A program made the translations under genes and the position numbers. 64,000 nucleotides of DNA, taken from contig DLHG01000013.1 in assembly GCA_002483105.1 (NCBI GenBank), positions 682,001 to 746,000 on the forward strand. Reading direction: 5' to 3'. This document shows positions 1-8,963 of the stretch, piece after piece (the first letter of the stretch is position 1; each line of letters begins with the position of its first letter). The notes beneath the pieces are model-generated. The model saw nothing but the letters and a program-made list of their open reading frames with translations. It had not been told where the DNA came from and made no database searches. This stretch comes from Bacteroidetes bacterium UBA7674. GTDB taxonomy: Bacteria; Bacteroidota; Bacteroidia; Chitinophagales; Chitinophagaceae.

Positions 1-665
1 AGCTTGTAGCTGGCAGTTACCTGCTCTCCTACGCGTACTTTACTCTTGTCAACAGTTACTTTAATGAAAATGTCTTTATTGATGTCCGCACTTGCCAACT
101 GGGAGTTTTGGCTGGCTTGTTGTTGCTGCATTTGCTGACGCTGTCTTTGGCGTGCTGCCATTACTGCCTGGTTGTACTGCTGCATCTGGCGTTGCATAGC
201 GGCCATCTGCTGGGCCCAATCGTCAGCAGGGTCGTATTGTCTTGCCCTGCGTTGTTGCTGTACAGCCAGTGAACCGGACACCACCTGCACCTGTACGGCA
301 TTAGACTGGTAGGTATGTCCTTCCTGGTCTTTGGCAAAGGCGCCGGGAACCGTTAGTACCCCGGTATGTTTGGGTTGAAATATATAAGTAATGGAAATGC
401 TTTCTGATTGTACCCTTTTGTTACCAACTATACTGATGCTGGTTCCTTGCTGTTGGTAGGGGCCGCCTACTACGTCAAAATCGGTAAGTGATGTGGGGCC
501 CATTTGCACTACATTATGTGCATCGCGGATAGTATAGGTAACCTGCAGGCGGTCTTTATCACCTATCCTGTTTGCATGCACCTCTGTAGTGAAGGAAACA
601 TCCTGTGCTTCAACCTGCATGCAACCTGTAATCGCCAATAAACATAAAAAAGTATAACGCAGCAT
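1..665 (-). CDS. batD: BatD family protein, N-terminal part (cut by window start)
   Basis: The minus-strand frame opens at the ATG at 665 and runs off the window at position 1 (221 codons seen). It begins with a signal peptide (MLRYTFLCLLAITGC...), then a beta-sandwich opening (QDVSFTTEVHANRIGDKDRL), a Gln-rich linker at about residues 140-190, and the typical second-domain start DIFIKVTVDKSKVRVGEQVT. This pattern is characteristic of BatD, a membrane-anchored protein of the Bat (Bacteroides aerotolerance) system that usually sits with MoxR, DUF58, BatA, BatB and BatC genes. The rest of that locus is presumably beyond the left edge. The DUF58 gene at 52.4 kb is separate. Family identity is strong; its biochemical role in the envelope is not settled in general. 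Confidence 0.85.
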   Translation of the reverse strand, partial: MLRYTFLCLLAITGCMQVEAQDVSFTTEVHANRIGDKDRLQVTYTIRDAHNVVQMGPTSLTDFDVVGGPYQQQGTSISIVGNKRVQSESISITYIFQPKHTGVLTVPGAFAKDQEGHTYQSNAVQVQVVSGSLAVQQQRRARQYDPADDWAQQMAAMQRQMQQYNQAVMAARQRQRQQMQQQQASQNSQLASADINKDIFIKVTVDKSKVRVGEQVTASYK

Positions 666-782
666 AGTTTTAAGTAGTATCAGTATGTCTATATTATTAG
701 TACACAGTCAACCTGACAAAATTAACCCTGATACCACTTTTTAGGCTGATATTGGTTGTTAAACTCATGCTAAAATATCTTC

Positions 783-1487
783 TTATAAGTCACCCTTTTG
801 CGGGCGCATAATGATGTTCTCTACATCGGCAGAAGCTGATAATGAGTAAGCAGCCCAGAGCATAATAGCTACGTCTGAAACCTGCATAATACGGCTTTCT
901 TCTATGCCGCTGCCAGACCATGAACGGCTGTAAGTAGCGCCGGGGGCTATTGCGGTCACTCTTATACTGCTTTCTTTTAGCTCTTCTCTCAGGTTGTCTG
1001 AAAAACCTAAAAGGGCATATTTGGTAATGCTGTATGCGCCTCCGTTGGGGTATGATCTCAAACTAGCAACGGAACACATGTTGAAAATATGTCCTTTGCG
1101 GGAATGATGTATGGAGGGGAGTAACCGACGGGTAAGGTGATAAGCGCTGAACAGGTTTACCGACATTAATGTTTCCAATACACCTTCGTCCTCGCTTTCC
1201 AGGTTGCCGGGCTGAAAGATACCTGCGTTATTCACGAGGATGTCTATTTCAGCAAATTCGTCCAGTACCACATCTGCAAAAGCCATCACGTCTTCTTTTT
1301 TGCTGAAGTCGGCAGGGTGGGCTATAATGGTGGCATTGGGGTATTGTTCCTGCCATTCACCTTTTAGAGTTTCAAGTTCTGATTGGTTGCGGGCACATAT
1401 GGCAACGGAAAACCCTTCAGAGAGTAGTTTCTCGGCTATCGCTTTACCTATTCCATGAGTGGCTCCTGTTATAACTGCGTTGGGCAT
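783..1487 (-). CDS. short-chain dehydrogenase/reductase (SDR)
   Basis: A 234-residue classical SDR that should catalyse NAD(P)-dependent oxidation or reduction of an alcohol/ketone in the cytoplasm. Visible motifs are the cofactor loop TGATHGIG near the N terminus, the structural NNAG motif at about residue 86, the catalytic Ser in the CSVASL segment, and the YSITK active-site Tyr/Lys pair at about residue 152. Length is normal for the family. It closely resembles FabG/3-oxoacyl reductase-type SDRs, but substrate cannot be read from sequence. It lies alone between batD and the secreted paralogues, in the same orientation as both. Confidence 0.9.
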   Translation of the reverse strand: MPNAVITGATHGIGKAIAEKLLSEGFSVAICARNQSELETLKGEWQEQYPNATIIAHPADFSKKEDVMAFADVVLDEFAEIDILVNNAGIFQPGNLESEDEGVLETLMSVNLFSAYHLTRRLLPSIHHSRKGHIFNMCSVASLRSYPNGGAYSITKYALLGFSDNLREELKESSIRVTAIAPGATYSRSWSGSGIEESRIMQVSDVAIMLWAAYSLSASADVENIIMRPQKGDL

Positions 1488-1527
1488 CTTACCTGGGGTA
1501 TTTACGGCAAAATACGGTATTTGTATA

Positions 1528-1560
1528 AAACCCTGTACTCTTTGCGGGAATACAGGGTTT
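1528..1560 (-). terminator. Rho-independent terminator-like hairpin
   Basis: The arms AAACCCTGTA (1528-1537) and TACAGGGTTT (1551-1560) form a perfect 10-bp stem just downstream of the minus-strand gene ending at 1583. The hairpin is followed on that strand by a short T-rich stretch. Confidence 0.65.
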
Positions 1561-1582
1561 TAAGAAATGAGGTTGAACTCTT

Positions 1583-3310
1583 TTATTGGAAATTCAGCCA
1601 GGCAATGCGGGATTGCTTCTTTCTACCATTTCTTTCTACAACTAATGTTGCATAAGTGTTATTCTCTGCAGAGAAGTTAGATGATTGTACATGGCTGAAT
1701 ACCCTGTTCTTTTCATCATTTGCCTGCCCGAACAGGTATTGCTTTTTGTATGTTCCATCGCTGCCTATCTGGTAGCAAACCAAATTGGATTCAGATCCAC
1801 CCTTTACTTGTTTCTTCTCAGTCTTTTCATCGCTCAGGAAGTTTTCAGCATAGTCATTGAAGAGAACATACTTTCCTTTGCCTGTTACAATATAGTCGTA
1901 AGAGAAAAAATGATTGGTTCTCGCCTGCATCAGGTTGATCGGCTGGAACTTCCATTGCGCTTTCGTTTTTTCGCCTTGTTCCATTGAGGTTACCAATCCG
2001 TCAGACAATTGATTTTTCTTAATAGCCGATCCGGAAACTTCCATCCCTTTCTCATCGATATCTAATATGCCTGCATTTTCCAGGAAAGTCTCTTCGGATA
2101 CTTTTACTGTTCTGAAATTCTGTGTCCTTGTCTTGATGCGGTAAGACATTTCTTCAAACAATACCGTCGTGGAATTGTCTTTATTGATGATCATGTTTTG
2201 CGGCATTCCGGCTGTGGCTTGCGGCTGCACCAACTTCGTTTTGGCATAAGCAGCTATTTTGCCTCCTTCCAGCTCTACACTTGATGTGATCTTCAGCGAT
2301 ACAGGATCGATATAGCTCATAAGCTGCAGGTGGGCGATAGTTGCTTTGTTACTAAAGAACTTCTTTTCAGCACTTTGAAAACTAACGGTCATCAATTGCA
2401 CCATTTTGGTTCCCGGATTGTAGGCCATCATACCCTTAGTTTCCCTGAAATCATTACCAACGTTGTAATAAAGTCGTTTTGTAACGTCAGAGCCCGGGGT
2501 TGACCTGCTGATCGTCACACGGTCCTTTCCATTTACGTTGAAATCGGCAAAAGCAACCGCGAACTCCTTCTCTGTACTTTTTAATCTACCTATTATCATT
2601 CTTGCATCAGCAGCGCCGCCGGCATTGTACCCGTAGGTGCATAAGTATGTTTCAGTGCCATTTACGCACATAGCAATATAGTTGGTAAACTTAAAGTCGC
2701 CCGGAGAGCCGTAGTACGCACTATTTATCTCTTCGTTTTGTCCGTTGAACTGTACAAGTTTCAGACGGTTACCACTTTCTTTTGCGAAGCCGTCAAAGCA
2801 AACTACCGAGTATGCATCTGAATAGGCATCTTTCTCAAGATAGAAGCCGCTCGGATCTACATCACCATAGGCCATAGCCCACGCAGAGCCGGAAGCATAC
2901 TTAGGTAAGGCGATTATCGCCTTTTCTTCAGTTAATGCTCCTGTTGTTGCATTAAATATCAACCTGAACAGGGTAGGAACTTTAGAAACTATTTGCGTTA
3001 CAAATACGGTAGGATTGCCGTTTAGTTCATAAATGCCATTAACGGTTGTGGCATTTATTTTTCTTGGTTCCCATCCATTGCCTTCTATCTCTTTTGCAGA
3101 GATCTCTTTATGCGCCTTGTCGTAAGCAATTACTTTAAACGCTTCTTTGGTCATCTGAAAATAGAAAGTATTGCCGTTCTTCAATTGCAGTACTTTGTTG
3201 TATCCGCCTTCCGGTTCTGCAAAGGGCTCGCTAAGGGATACTTGTGGTTGGGCTATAGCTGCAGACATACATGTAAGCAAAGCTATGAGCAAAAAGAGGG
3301 TGTTACGCAT
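1583..3310 (-). CDS. secreted protein of unknown function, tandem paralogue A
   Basis: A 575-residue protein with a clear Sec signal peptide (hydrophobic segment ending AAIAQ, residues 1-20). The mature part starts PQVSLSEPF and has many short beta-rich segments (for example LQLKNGNTFYF and GIYELNGNPTVF), suggesting a repeated-blade or beta-sandwich fold. It has no T9SS tail and no catalytic motif I recognise. It is a clear paralogue of the adjacent downstream-coordinate gene (3358-4968): both start MRxTLFLLIxLL, share V-SLSEPF, GTPG/GSPGDFKF, GVMAYNPGT-type and NSTT segments, and end with RIAWLxFxx. The two form a tandem duplication in one orientation, 47 bp apart. Function unknown. Confidence 0.8.
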   Translation of the reverse strand: MRNTLFLLIALLTCMSAAIAQPQVSLSEPFAEPEGGYNKVLQLKNGNTFYFQMTKEAFKVIAYDKAHKEISAKEIEGNGWEPRKINATTVNGIYELNGNPTVFVTQIVSKVPTLFRLIFNATTGALTEEKAIIALPKYASGSAWAMAYGDVDPSGFYLEKDAYSDAYSVVCFDGFAKESGNRLKLVQFNGQNEEINSAYYGSPGDFKFTNYIAMCVNGTETYLCTYGYNAGGAADARMIIGRLKSTEKEFAVAFADFNVNGKDRVTISRSTPGSDVTKRLYYNVGNDFRETKGMMAYNPGTKMVQLMTVSFQSAEKKFFSNKATIAHLQLMSYIDPVSLKITSSVELEGGKIAAYAKTKLVQPQATAGMPQNMIINKDNSTTVLFEEMSYRIKTRTQNFRTVKVSEETFLENAGILDIDEKGMEVSGSAIKKNQLSDGLVTSMEQGEKTKAQWKFQPINLMQARTNHFFSYDYIVTGKGKYVLFNDYAENFLSDEKTEKKQVKGGSESNLVCYQIGSDGTYKKQYLFGQANDEKNRVFSHVQSSNFSAENNTYATLVVERNGRKKQSRIAWLNFQ

Positions 3311-3357
3311 TTACGTTTTTGTTTAAGGAAATATGAAAATTGAAAATTCTAAGAGTG

Positions 3358-4968
3358 TTATTTGAAGGTAAGCCAGGCAATACGCTGATGTTTTTCTTTG
3401 CCTCTTCTATCCACTACTACGAATGCATTCGTCTTGGTGGATGGCAAATAGTGTGACGATTGCACTATTGCGGCACTATGATCAGTTTCCGTTTGTGGCC
3501 TGCCAAATATTACAGAGTAATCCCTGTCCTTTCCTATTGTTTGAACAACTGCGTTGCTAAGCACCAGGTATGCCGCATTTGGCTTTTCGGATACTTTTTT
3601 ATCAAAGTTTCGGTCATCATCATTGAACAAAACATATCTGTTGTCTTTCGTTCTAATGTATTCAAATGAAGAGAAGTACTCGTCTTGATAGGCGGACATC
3701 ATCCCTGTATTTGTGAACTTCCACGCTCCTTTTATCCGTGCGGACTTCTCATATCCTTCCAAATGGCAAAAGCATGATTGTTCTTTCGCAATCGCGAATC
3801 CGAAAGTCTCTTCACCGTTTATATCGATATCTGTTATCCCGGTCGCACCAACCTGGTTCAGGTTTCCGGTAACAGCTATTTCTTCGTTTACTATTGTGGT
3901 GGAATTGTCGGGGTTAATGTACATGTGCTGCGGTAAGCCGACATAGTAGTCAAAGGAGAAATTCTTTTCTGCATACTCCCGGAGCTTTTTGTACTCAAGT
4001 TGTTTAGTGGTTATTATGTCCAGGGTTTGAGGATCTATGTAAGTAAGCAGCGTCACATAATAGCTTATTTGCCTCACGTCTTTTTTGGTTTTATCCTTGT
4101 TATCCACCTTTTGCATAAAGGTGCTGGTGAGCAACTGTATCTTATTGGTGCCGGGATTATAGGCCATTACACCTTTAGTTTTTTTGAAATCATCAGTAAA
4201 TTCTATCAGTTGGTGAGAGAATTCAGTTTCAGCCTTCCTTAGCCTAGACATAATTACGCGGGAGTCTTTATTCCCTTTGTCAGTATTATATCCATATGCT
4301 GCCAGGTATACGTTGTCATCATAAAGCAATGTTGAAATTGGTTTGACGAACTTAAAGTTGCCGGGAGTTCCATAGAATGCATTGCTTACCTCTTTGTGGT
4401 CTCCGGAGTATTGTATTACCCTTATGCGCTCTGTATTTTCACTGCTAACACTATTGTAGCATATCACAGCATAGCTTGCCGAATTCTGGTCTTTTTCTAC
4501 GAAATAGCTTTTAGGATCCAGTGTGCCAAAGCCTCCGATCCCGCCACCCATTTCCTGTCCAAACATCTGCGCCAATATCTTCTCTTCAACAAGTTCTCCC
4601 GTCTCGGGATTGAATCTTAATCTAAAAAGGGTAGTGCCTCCATCAAAGTCCTGAGCTGTAAATAATACGGCTTCACCGTTCATTTCGTAAAGCCCGTTCA
4701 TAACAGTACTTGCTTTTTTCTTTGCTTTGAAGTTAGTCCCGTCAATATCTTTTTTTACTACAAGCTTATGTTGTTTATCAAAGATGGTAACATTCATATC
4801 TCCTTTTGCGTAATGAAAATAGAGCGTATTGCCGCTTTCCATTTGGAGTAATTTCTCCCATCCCCATTTCATGGGTTCAAATGGTTCGCTAAGAGATACT
4901 TCAGGTTGCGCTATAGCGCGGGGAATGAATGAAAGCAGGTTTATAAGTAAAAAGAGGGTATAACGCAT
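3358..4968 (-). CDS. secreted protein of unknown function, tandem paralogue B
   Basis: A 536-residue secreted protein with an N-terminal signal peptide ending AIAQ. It aligns along its whole length with the 1583-3310 product: matching EVSLSEPF, MESGNTLYF, GLYEMNGEAVLF, YGTPGNFKF, KGVMAYNPGT, DNSTT and RIAWLTFK segments. It is about 40 residues shorter and the central region is diverged. Upstream is the divergent fumC promoter region; the pair probably forms one transcript starting here. No enzymatic motif is recognised. A periplasmic or surface beta-rich protein is inferred from composition only. Confidence 0.8.
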   Translation of the reverse strand: MRYTLFLLINLLSFIPRAIAQPEVSLSEPFEPMKWGWEKLLQMESGNTLYFHYAKGDMNVTIFDKQHKLVVKKDIDGTNFKAKKKASTVMNGLYEMNGEAVLFTAQDFDGGTTLFRLRFNPETGELVEEKILAQMFGQEMGGGIGGFGTLDPKSYFVEKDQNSASYAVICYNSVSSENTERIRVIQYSGDHKEVSNAFYGTPGNFKFVKPISTLLYDDNVYLAAYGYNTDKGNKDSRVIMSRLRKAETEFSHQLIEFTDDFKKTKGVMAYNPGTNKIQLLTSTFMQKVDNKDKTKKDVRQISYYVTLLTYIDPQTLDIITTKQLEYKKLREYAEKNFSFDYYVGLPQHMYINPDNSTTIVNEEIAVTGNLNQVGATGITDIDINGEETFGFAIAKEQSCFCHLEGYEKSARIKGAWKFTNTGMMSAYQDEYFSSFEYIRTKDNRYVLFNDDDRNFDKKVSEKPNAAYLVLSNAVVQTIGKDRDYSVIFGRPQTETDHSAAIVQSSHYLPSTKTNAFVVVDRRGKEKHQRIAWLTFK

Positions 4969-5041
4969 GTAGGTTTTTGGACTAAGAATGTGCGAAAATA
5001 ATAATGCATGAGCATATTACTCAATATTTTTAATTTTCATA

Positions 5042-5071
5042 TTGCGCCAATCCCTCCATTTAATACCTTTG
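5042..5071 (+). promoter_or_regulatory. Bacteroidota-type promoter of fumC
   Basis: The -7 box TACCTTTG (5064-5071) fits TAnnTTTG, and a TTG (5042-5044) lies 19 bp upstream, as the Bacteroidota -33/-7 consensus expects. It lies inside the upstream extension of the fumC reading frame, so it argues for translation starting at 5113 rather than 5008. Confidence 0.65.
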
Positions 5072-5112
5072 CGCCGTATTCAGATTTTTCAACTTACAAT
5101 ATTTCATCAGTT

Positions 5113-6510
5113 ATGGATTACCGTATAGAAAAAGACACCATGGGCGAAGTGCAGGTGCCCAAGAACGCATATTATGGTGCGCAAACGCAACGCTCAATAG
5201 AAAACTTCAAAATTGCTCAGGATATCAATCGTATGCCGAAGGAGATCATTCGTGCATTCGCTTACCTGAAAAAGGCTGCGGCTCAAACTAATGCGGAAAT
5301 AGGCGGACTTCCACAGGAGAAATGTGACGCGATAGGACAGGTGTGTGATGAGATACTGGAAGGTAAACTGGATGATGCGTTCCCATTGGTGGTATGGCAG
5401 ACAGGTTCGGGCACACAATCGAACATGAACGTAAACGAAGTAGTGGCTTACCGTGCGCACGTACTGAAAGGCGGCCAGCTAACTGATAAAGAAAAATTCA
5501 TCCACCCGAATGATGATGTGAACAAATCACAATCGTCTAATGATACATTCCCTACTGCTATGCACATTGCTGCATATAAGATGCTGGTAGATGTTACAAT
5601 ACCGGGTATCAAAAAGCTGCGTGATACACTTGCTGCTAAAAGCAAAGAGTACATGCATGTAGTGAAAATAGGCCGTACTCACTTTATGGATGCTACACCT
5701 ATTACGGTTGGGCAGGAATTGAGCGGTTATGTCTCTCAATTAGATCACGGACTTAAAGCCATCAACAATACACTGGAACACCTGAGCGAACTGGCGCTTG
5801 GTGGAACTGCCGTTGGTACCGGTATCAATACACCTAAGGGTTATGCAGTAAATGTAGCTGAGAAGATAGCAAAGCTTACAGGCTTACCTTTCGTAACTGC
5901 TGAAAACAAATTTGAAAGTCTGGCTGCACATGATGCAATAGTAGAATCTCACGGTGCATTAAAGACAGTTGCCGTTAGCTTAATGAAAATAGCAAACGAT
6001 ATCCGTATGCTGAGCTCAGGGCCTCGTTCAGGTATCGGTGAGTTATTCATCCCTGATAACGAACCTGGTTCTTCTATCATGCCGGGCAAAGTAAACCCTA
6101 CACAGTGTGAGGCGCTAACTATGATAGCTGCTCAGGTAATGGGTAATGATGTAACGATAGGCATAGGTGGCGCAACAGGTCACTTTGAGCTGAATGTGTT
6201 CAAGCCGGTAATGATCTACAATTTCCTGCACAGCGCAAGGCTGATAGGAGAGGGTTGTGTTTCCTTCAATGATAAGTGCGCTATTGGTTTAGCGCCTATA
6301 CAGAAGAACATCGACCAACACCTGCATAATTCCCTGATGCTGGTAACTTCACTCAACACTAAGATAGGGTATTACAAGGCCGCTGAAATAGCACAGACAG
6401 CACATAAAGAAGGCAAGACGCTGAAACAAACAGCTATTGACCTGGGTTATGTAACTGCTGAGGAATTTGATGCCTGGGTAGATCCTAAGACAATGGTCGG
6501 GGATATCTAG
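5113..6510 (+). CDS. fumC: class II fumarate hydratase
   Basis: FumC converts fumarate and water to L-malate in the TCA cycle (cytoplasmic homotetramer, no Fe-S cluster). The 465-residue product has the superfamily signature GSSIMPGKVNP, the GSGTQSNMN substrate region, and the SSNDTFPTAMH and GRTHFMDATP segments. The open frame extends upstream to 5008, but homologous sequence begins at MDYRIEKDTMGEVQVP and a promoter lies at 5042-5071, so the ATG at 5113 is chosen. Length then matches the family. It is monocistronic, convergent with the metalloprotease gene, and followed by a strong hairpin. Confidence 0.97.
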   Translation: MDYRIEKDTMGEVQVPKNAYYGAQTQRSIENFKIAQDINRMPKEIIRAFAYLKKAAAQTNAEIGGLPQEKCDAIGQVCDEILEGKLDDAFPLVVWQTGSGTQSNMNVNEVVAYRAHVLKGGQLTDKEKFIHPNDDVNKSQSSNDTFPTAMHIAAYKMLVDVTIPGIKKLRDTLAAKSKEYMHVVKIGRTHFMDATPITVGQELSGYVSQLDHGLKAINNTLEHLSELALGGTAVGTGINTPKGYAVNVAEKIAKLTGLPFVTAENKFESLAAHDAIVESHGALKTVAVSLMKIANDIRMLSSGPRSGIGELFIPDNEPGSSIMPGKVNPTQCEALTMIAAQVMGNDVTIGIGGATGHFELNVFKPVMIYNFLHSARLIGEGCVSFNDKCAIGLAPIQKNIDQHLHNSLMLVTSLNTKIGYYKAAEIAQTAHKEGKTLKQTAIDLGYVTAEEFDAWVDPKTMVGDI

Positions 6511-6534
6511 TCCCGTCCGGCAAATACAATATAT

Positions 6535-6570
6535 AAAAAAGCCCCCTCGGTCAACGGAGGGGGCTTTTTC
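6535..6570. terminator. bidirectional terminator between fumC and the M43 protease gene
   Basis: The 8-bp stem GCCCCCTC (6541-6548) / GAGGGGGC (6557-6564) is flanked by A6 on the left and T5 on the right. It can therefore terminate both fumC (+) and the convergent gene ending at 6619 (-). Confidence 0.85.
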
Positions 6571-6618
6571 TTAGGTGTGATGATACAATTAGAAAACTGT
6601 CTCACATCTGTATCTTAA

Positions 6619-7980
6619 TTATTCTGTTACTACTAGTTTTTGCGTTTCTACGCCGTTGTTGTACTGGCATTGTATGTAGTACATGCCTGCTGCATAGCTC
6701 TGCAGGTCAACAGTGTATGTTGCCTGGTTAGCATCTGCGTTTATCATGCTCATCACCTGGCCTACGCTATTGGTAATGATTATTTTTTTCAGGTCTTTTG
6801 CTGCGCTGCCGACGTTTATGTTCGCAGTATTTTTTGCCGGGTTAGGGCTTACAGTAAACGCAACTTCATTGTTAGCGATATTGCCAACAGCCGTACCTAC
6901 AGGATACCTGGTCAGATCAGGATTAGCTACCAGTTGCGGATATGTATTGTCTGTAGTAAGATTAAATCGTGTTACCTGTCCTTTACTAAACATTACCTGG
7001 CAAGACTGCGAAGCATAGTCCATATAGTTCATGAACATAACACCCGGCGAGTTAGGTGAACATGCATCTGTCAATGGGAAAGTAGGGCAATATGATTGTG
7101 TTGAGAAGTCCTGTGGAGGAGTGTCAGCAATGCCGTCATCTGAACTGCAACCACCCTGGTCGTTACCCCATGTATGCCACAGGCCCAGGTAGTGTCCTAC
7201 TTCATGTACCAGTACTCTTCCTTTGTCAAGTGAATTAACGAAGTATTGATTAGAGGATTGTCTTACACCAAATGAACCATAGTGTATCACTACCCCCCAT
7301 TCGTTCAGAGGGAAGGAATTTGTCATAGACGGGTGAAGTGCTATACCTGCTGTAAAGCCACCTTGCGTACCCTGTGGTGCGGTATTTACTACCCATACGT
7401 TCAGGTATTTATGTCCGTTCCATCCGTCAGCGCCACCGGCACCGCTGTATTTGGCATCACTGCATACATATCCTGAACCGTAAGATCCTTGATCAGAAGG
7501 GTCAAAACCCGCCACATTAGCGGTGTCAATTGTATAACCGGGAGTAGGGCCTCCTTGCGGGTTAGTATGTGCCAGTCCGAAATGGATCTTTGCATTACCA
7601 TATAGCGGTTTGAATGCTGCGGGTATTGCAGTGCTGTCTGCATTTGCAGCGTTATAGTCGCGGTTAAGTGCTGCTATTTGTGAACTGCAACGATTGATGA
7701 TGCCTTGCACGCCACCTAACTGGTTAATTTGAACACCAGTCAATACAATATGGAAAACAACCGGAATGGTGTCATTAGCTGCAGTACTCTTGTTCATAGA
7801 ACCATACTCCTCCAGCATTGCAATGTGCTGCTCATATTGTTGCATCTCGTGCGAGATAGAGGGGTTGTTCTGAATTAATTTATTGCGTAACTCATCAAGT
7901 CCACATGGCTTCATCTCTTGTGCTCCTGCTGCAGTAGATAATAGTGCCGCAGCGGCAAACATTGAAAAAAATTGCTTCAT
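6619..7980 (-). CDS. M43 (pappalysin-like) zinc metalloprotease with T9SS sorting domain
   Basis: A secreted metzincin protease of 453 residues. It has a signal peptide ending in AAGAQ, a propeptide-like N terminus, and the extended zinc site HEVGHYLGLWH at residues 259-269 (three His ligands plus catalytic Glu). The Met-turn FMNYMDYA follows about 60 residues later. The C-terminal 80 residues form a T9SS type A sorting domain (FTVSPNPAKNTANIN... ending GVETQKLVVTE), so the product should cross the outer membrane and be attached or released. Family knowledge (cytophagalysin/ulilysin) predicts an endopeptidase that may need calcium. Its real substrate is unknown. It is monocistronic and convergent with fumC. 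Confidence 0.95.
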   Translation of the reverse strand: MKQFFSMFAAAALLSTAAGAQEMKPCGLDELRNKLIQNNPSISHEMQQYEQHIAMLEEYGSMNKSTAANDTIPVVFHIVLTGVQINQLGGVQGIINRCSSQIAALNRDYNAANADSTAIPAAFKPLYGNAKIHFGLAHTNPQGGPTPGYTIDTANVAGFDPSDQGSYGSGYVCSDAKYSGAGGADGWNGHKYLNVWVVNTAPQGTQGGFTAGIALHPSMTNSFPLNEWGVVIHYGSFGVRQSSNQYFVNSLDKGRVLVHEVGHYLGLWHTWGNDQGGCSSDDGIADTPPQDFSTQSYCPTFPLTDACSPNSPGVMFMNYMDYASQSCQVMFSKGQVTRFNLTTDNTYPQLVANPDLTRYPVGTAVGNIANNEVAFTVSPNPAKNTANINVGSAAKDLKKIIITNSVGQVMSMINADANQATYTVDLQSYAAGMYYIQCQYNNGVETQKLVVTE

Positions 7981-8133
7981 TAAGTTTCTTTAAGGTTGTT
8001 TTTTTATTAATTATCATGCAATATAACGGAACGTATGTTAGAGAAAAGTTTATTTGGGGCGTAGGGGGAGAATGTAGGGGAGTTTAAAAGAACATATGGC
8101 TTTTCCCTGACAAATGAAAGCGTTTCAGTTAAT

Positions 8134-8165
8134 AAAAAAGCTCTGCAATATCTGCAGAGCTTTTT
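8134..8165. terminator. bidirectional hairpin terminator
   Basis: The stem GCTCTGCA (8140-8147) / TGCAGAGC (8153-8160) has a 5-nt loop, with A6 before and T5 after. It lies just past the stop of the minus-strand phaJ-like gene. There is no plus-strand gene upstream that needs it. Confidence 0.8.
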
Positions 8166-8212
8166 AAATTAGTAGTTTTTGTGAAACTCAGTTCCCCGTT
8201 AGGGGGCGGCTT

Positions 8213-8623
8213 CTACCACACATACTGCTTTTTATTCAGAAGCGTAGCTTCACCTGCTATAGTTTGTGCGCCACCGTCCGCTTCATACACTGCACAATCG
8301 TAGATGATACGATTCTTCTCAGGGAATATTTCTTTTACTGTTACCACAGCTTCGTATTCCGTATCCACGAACATAGGCTTCAGCCATTTCATGCTTTGGT
8401 TCATATATACATGGCCATCAGCGTACCAAAGTGCACCGAATATCTTGGTGAATACACTGGCACCTAAAAAGCCATGAATGATATTGCGGCCAAACATACT
8501 GTCTTTACCAGCCTGCGAATCAATGTGTAGTGGATTAACATCACCACTCACGCGGGCATATGTATCTACGTCGTCTTGTGTGTAACTGAACTTGTGACGG
8601 AATTCGTCTCCAACTTTTAGCAT
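8213..8623 (-). CDS. phaJ: MaoC-like (R)-specific enoyl-CoA hydratase
   Basis: A 136-residue single hot-dog protein of the MaoC/PhaJ family. It hydrates trans-2-enoyl-CoA to (R)-3-hydroxyacyl-CoA, the monomer for polyhydroxyalkanoate synthase. The catalytic Asp and His are visible in SGDVNPLHID, followed by the IIHGFLGASVFTKIFG helix that shapes the acyl pocket. The gene is divergent from the phaE-like gene, across a 340-bp shared regulatory region, which supports a PHA role. The alternative is a generic MaoC dehydratase in fatty-acid metabolism. Chain-length preference cannot be judged. The gene symbol is inferred from context. Confidence 0.8.
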   Translation of the reverse strand: MLKVGDEFRHKFSYTQDDVDTYARVSGDVNPLHIDSQAGKDSMFGRNIIHGFLGASVFTKIFGALWYADGHVYMNQSMKWLKPMFVDTEYEAVVTVKEIFPEKNRIIYDCAVYEADGGAQTIAGEATLLNKKQYVW

Positions 8624-8963
8624 AATTTCTTTGATTTATAATACACCCCCAAAATAGTCTTTTTGAGATGAAATGGAAGTGGATAACCGGAATTTTTGAA
8701 AAGAGGACCACCGCACAACACACTTAGAATGAGCGATTTGGGTAAAAAAGGGCATTAAATTAGTGTTAAATGCAAAATGGGGATAAAGAAAATGCTAATA
8801 TTTGATAAATGTTCTCTATCTTTGCGCCGCCAAAAGGTACTAAAAAGGCAGACGGTTTTAGCACAGAATAGCTAAATAACATCAGATCGGACTGCTAATA
8901 TAGGGAAAAAATCATTTGGCGCAACAAACTCAGAAAAATATTTAAAAAGATAAAATCAATATT
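8624..8963. promoter_or_regulatory. divergent phaJ/phaE regulatory region
   Basis: These 340 bp separate the divergent phaJ-like and phaE-like genes. A perfect -7 box TATCTTTG lies at 8817-8824 (+), giving phaE a leader of about 130 nt that is A-rich near the start codon. Facing the other way, ACTATTTTG (minus strand, 8658-8650) resembles the boxes ahead of other genes here and could serve phaJ. I see no clear -33 element for either. No open reading frame of note. Confidence 0.55.
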
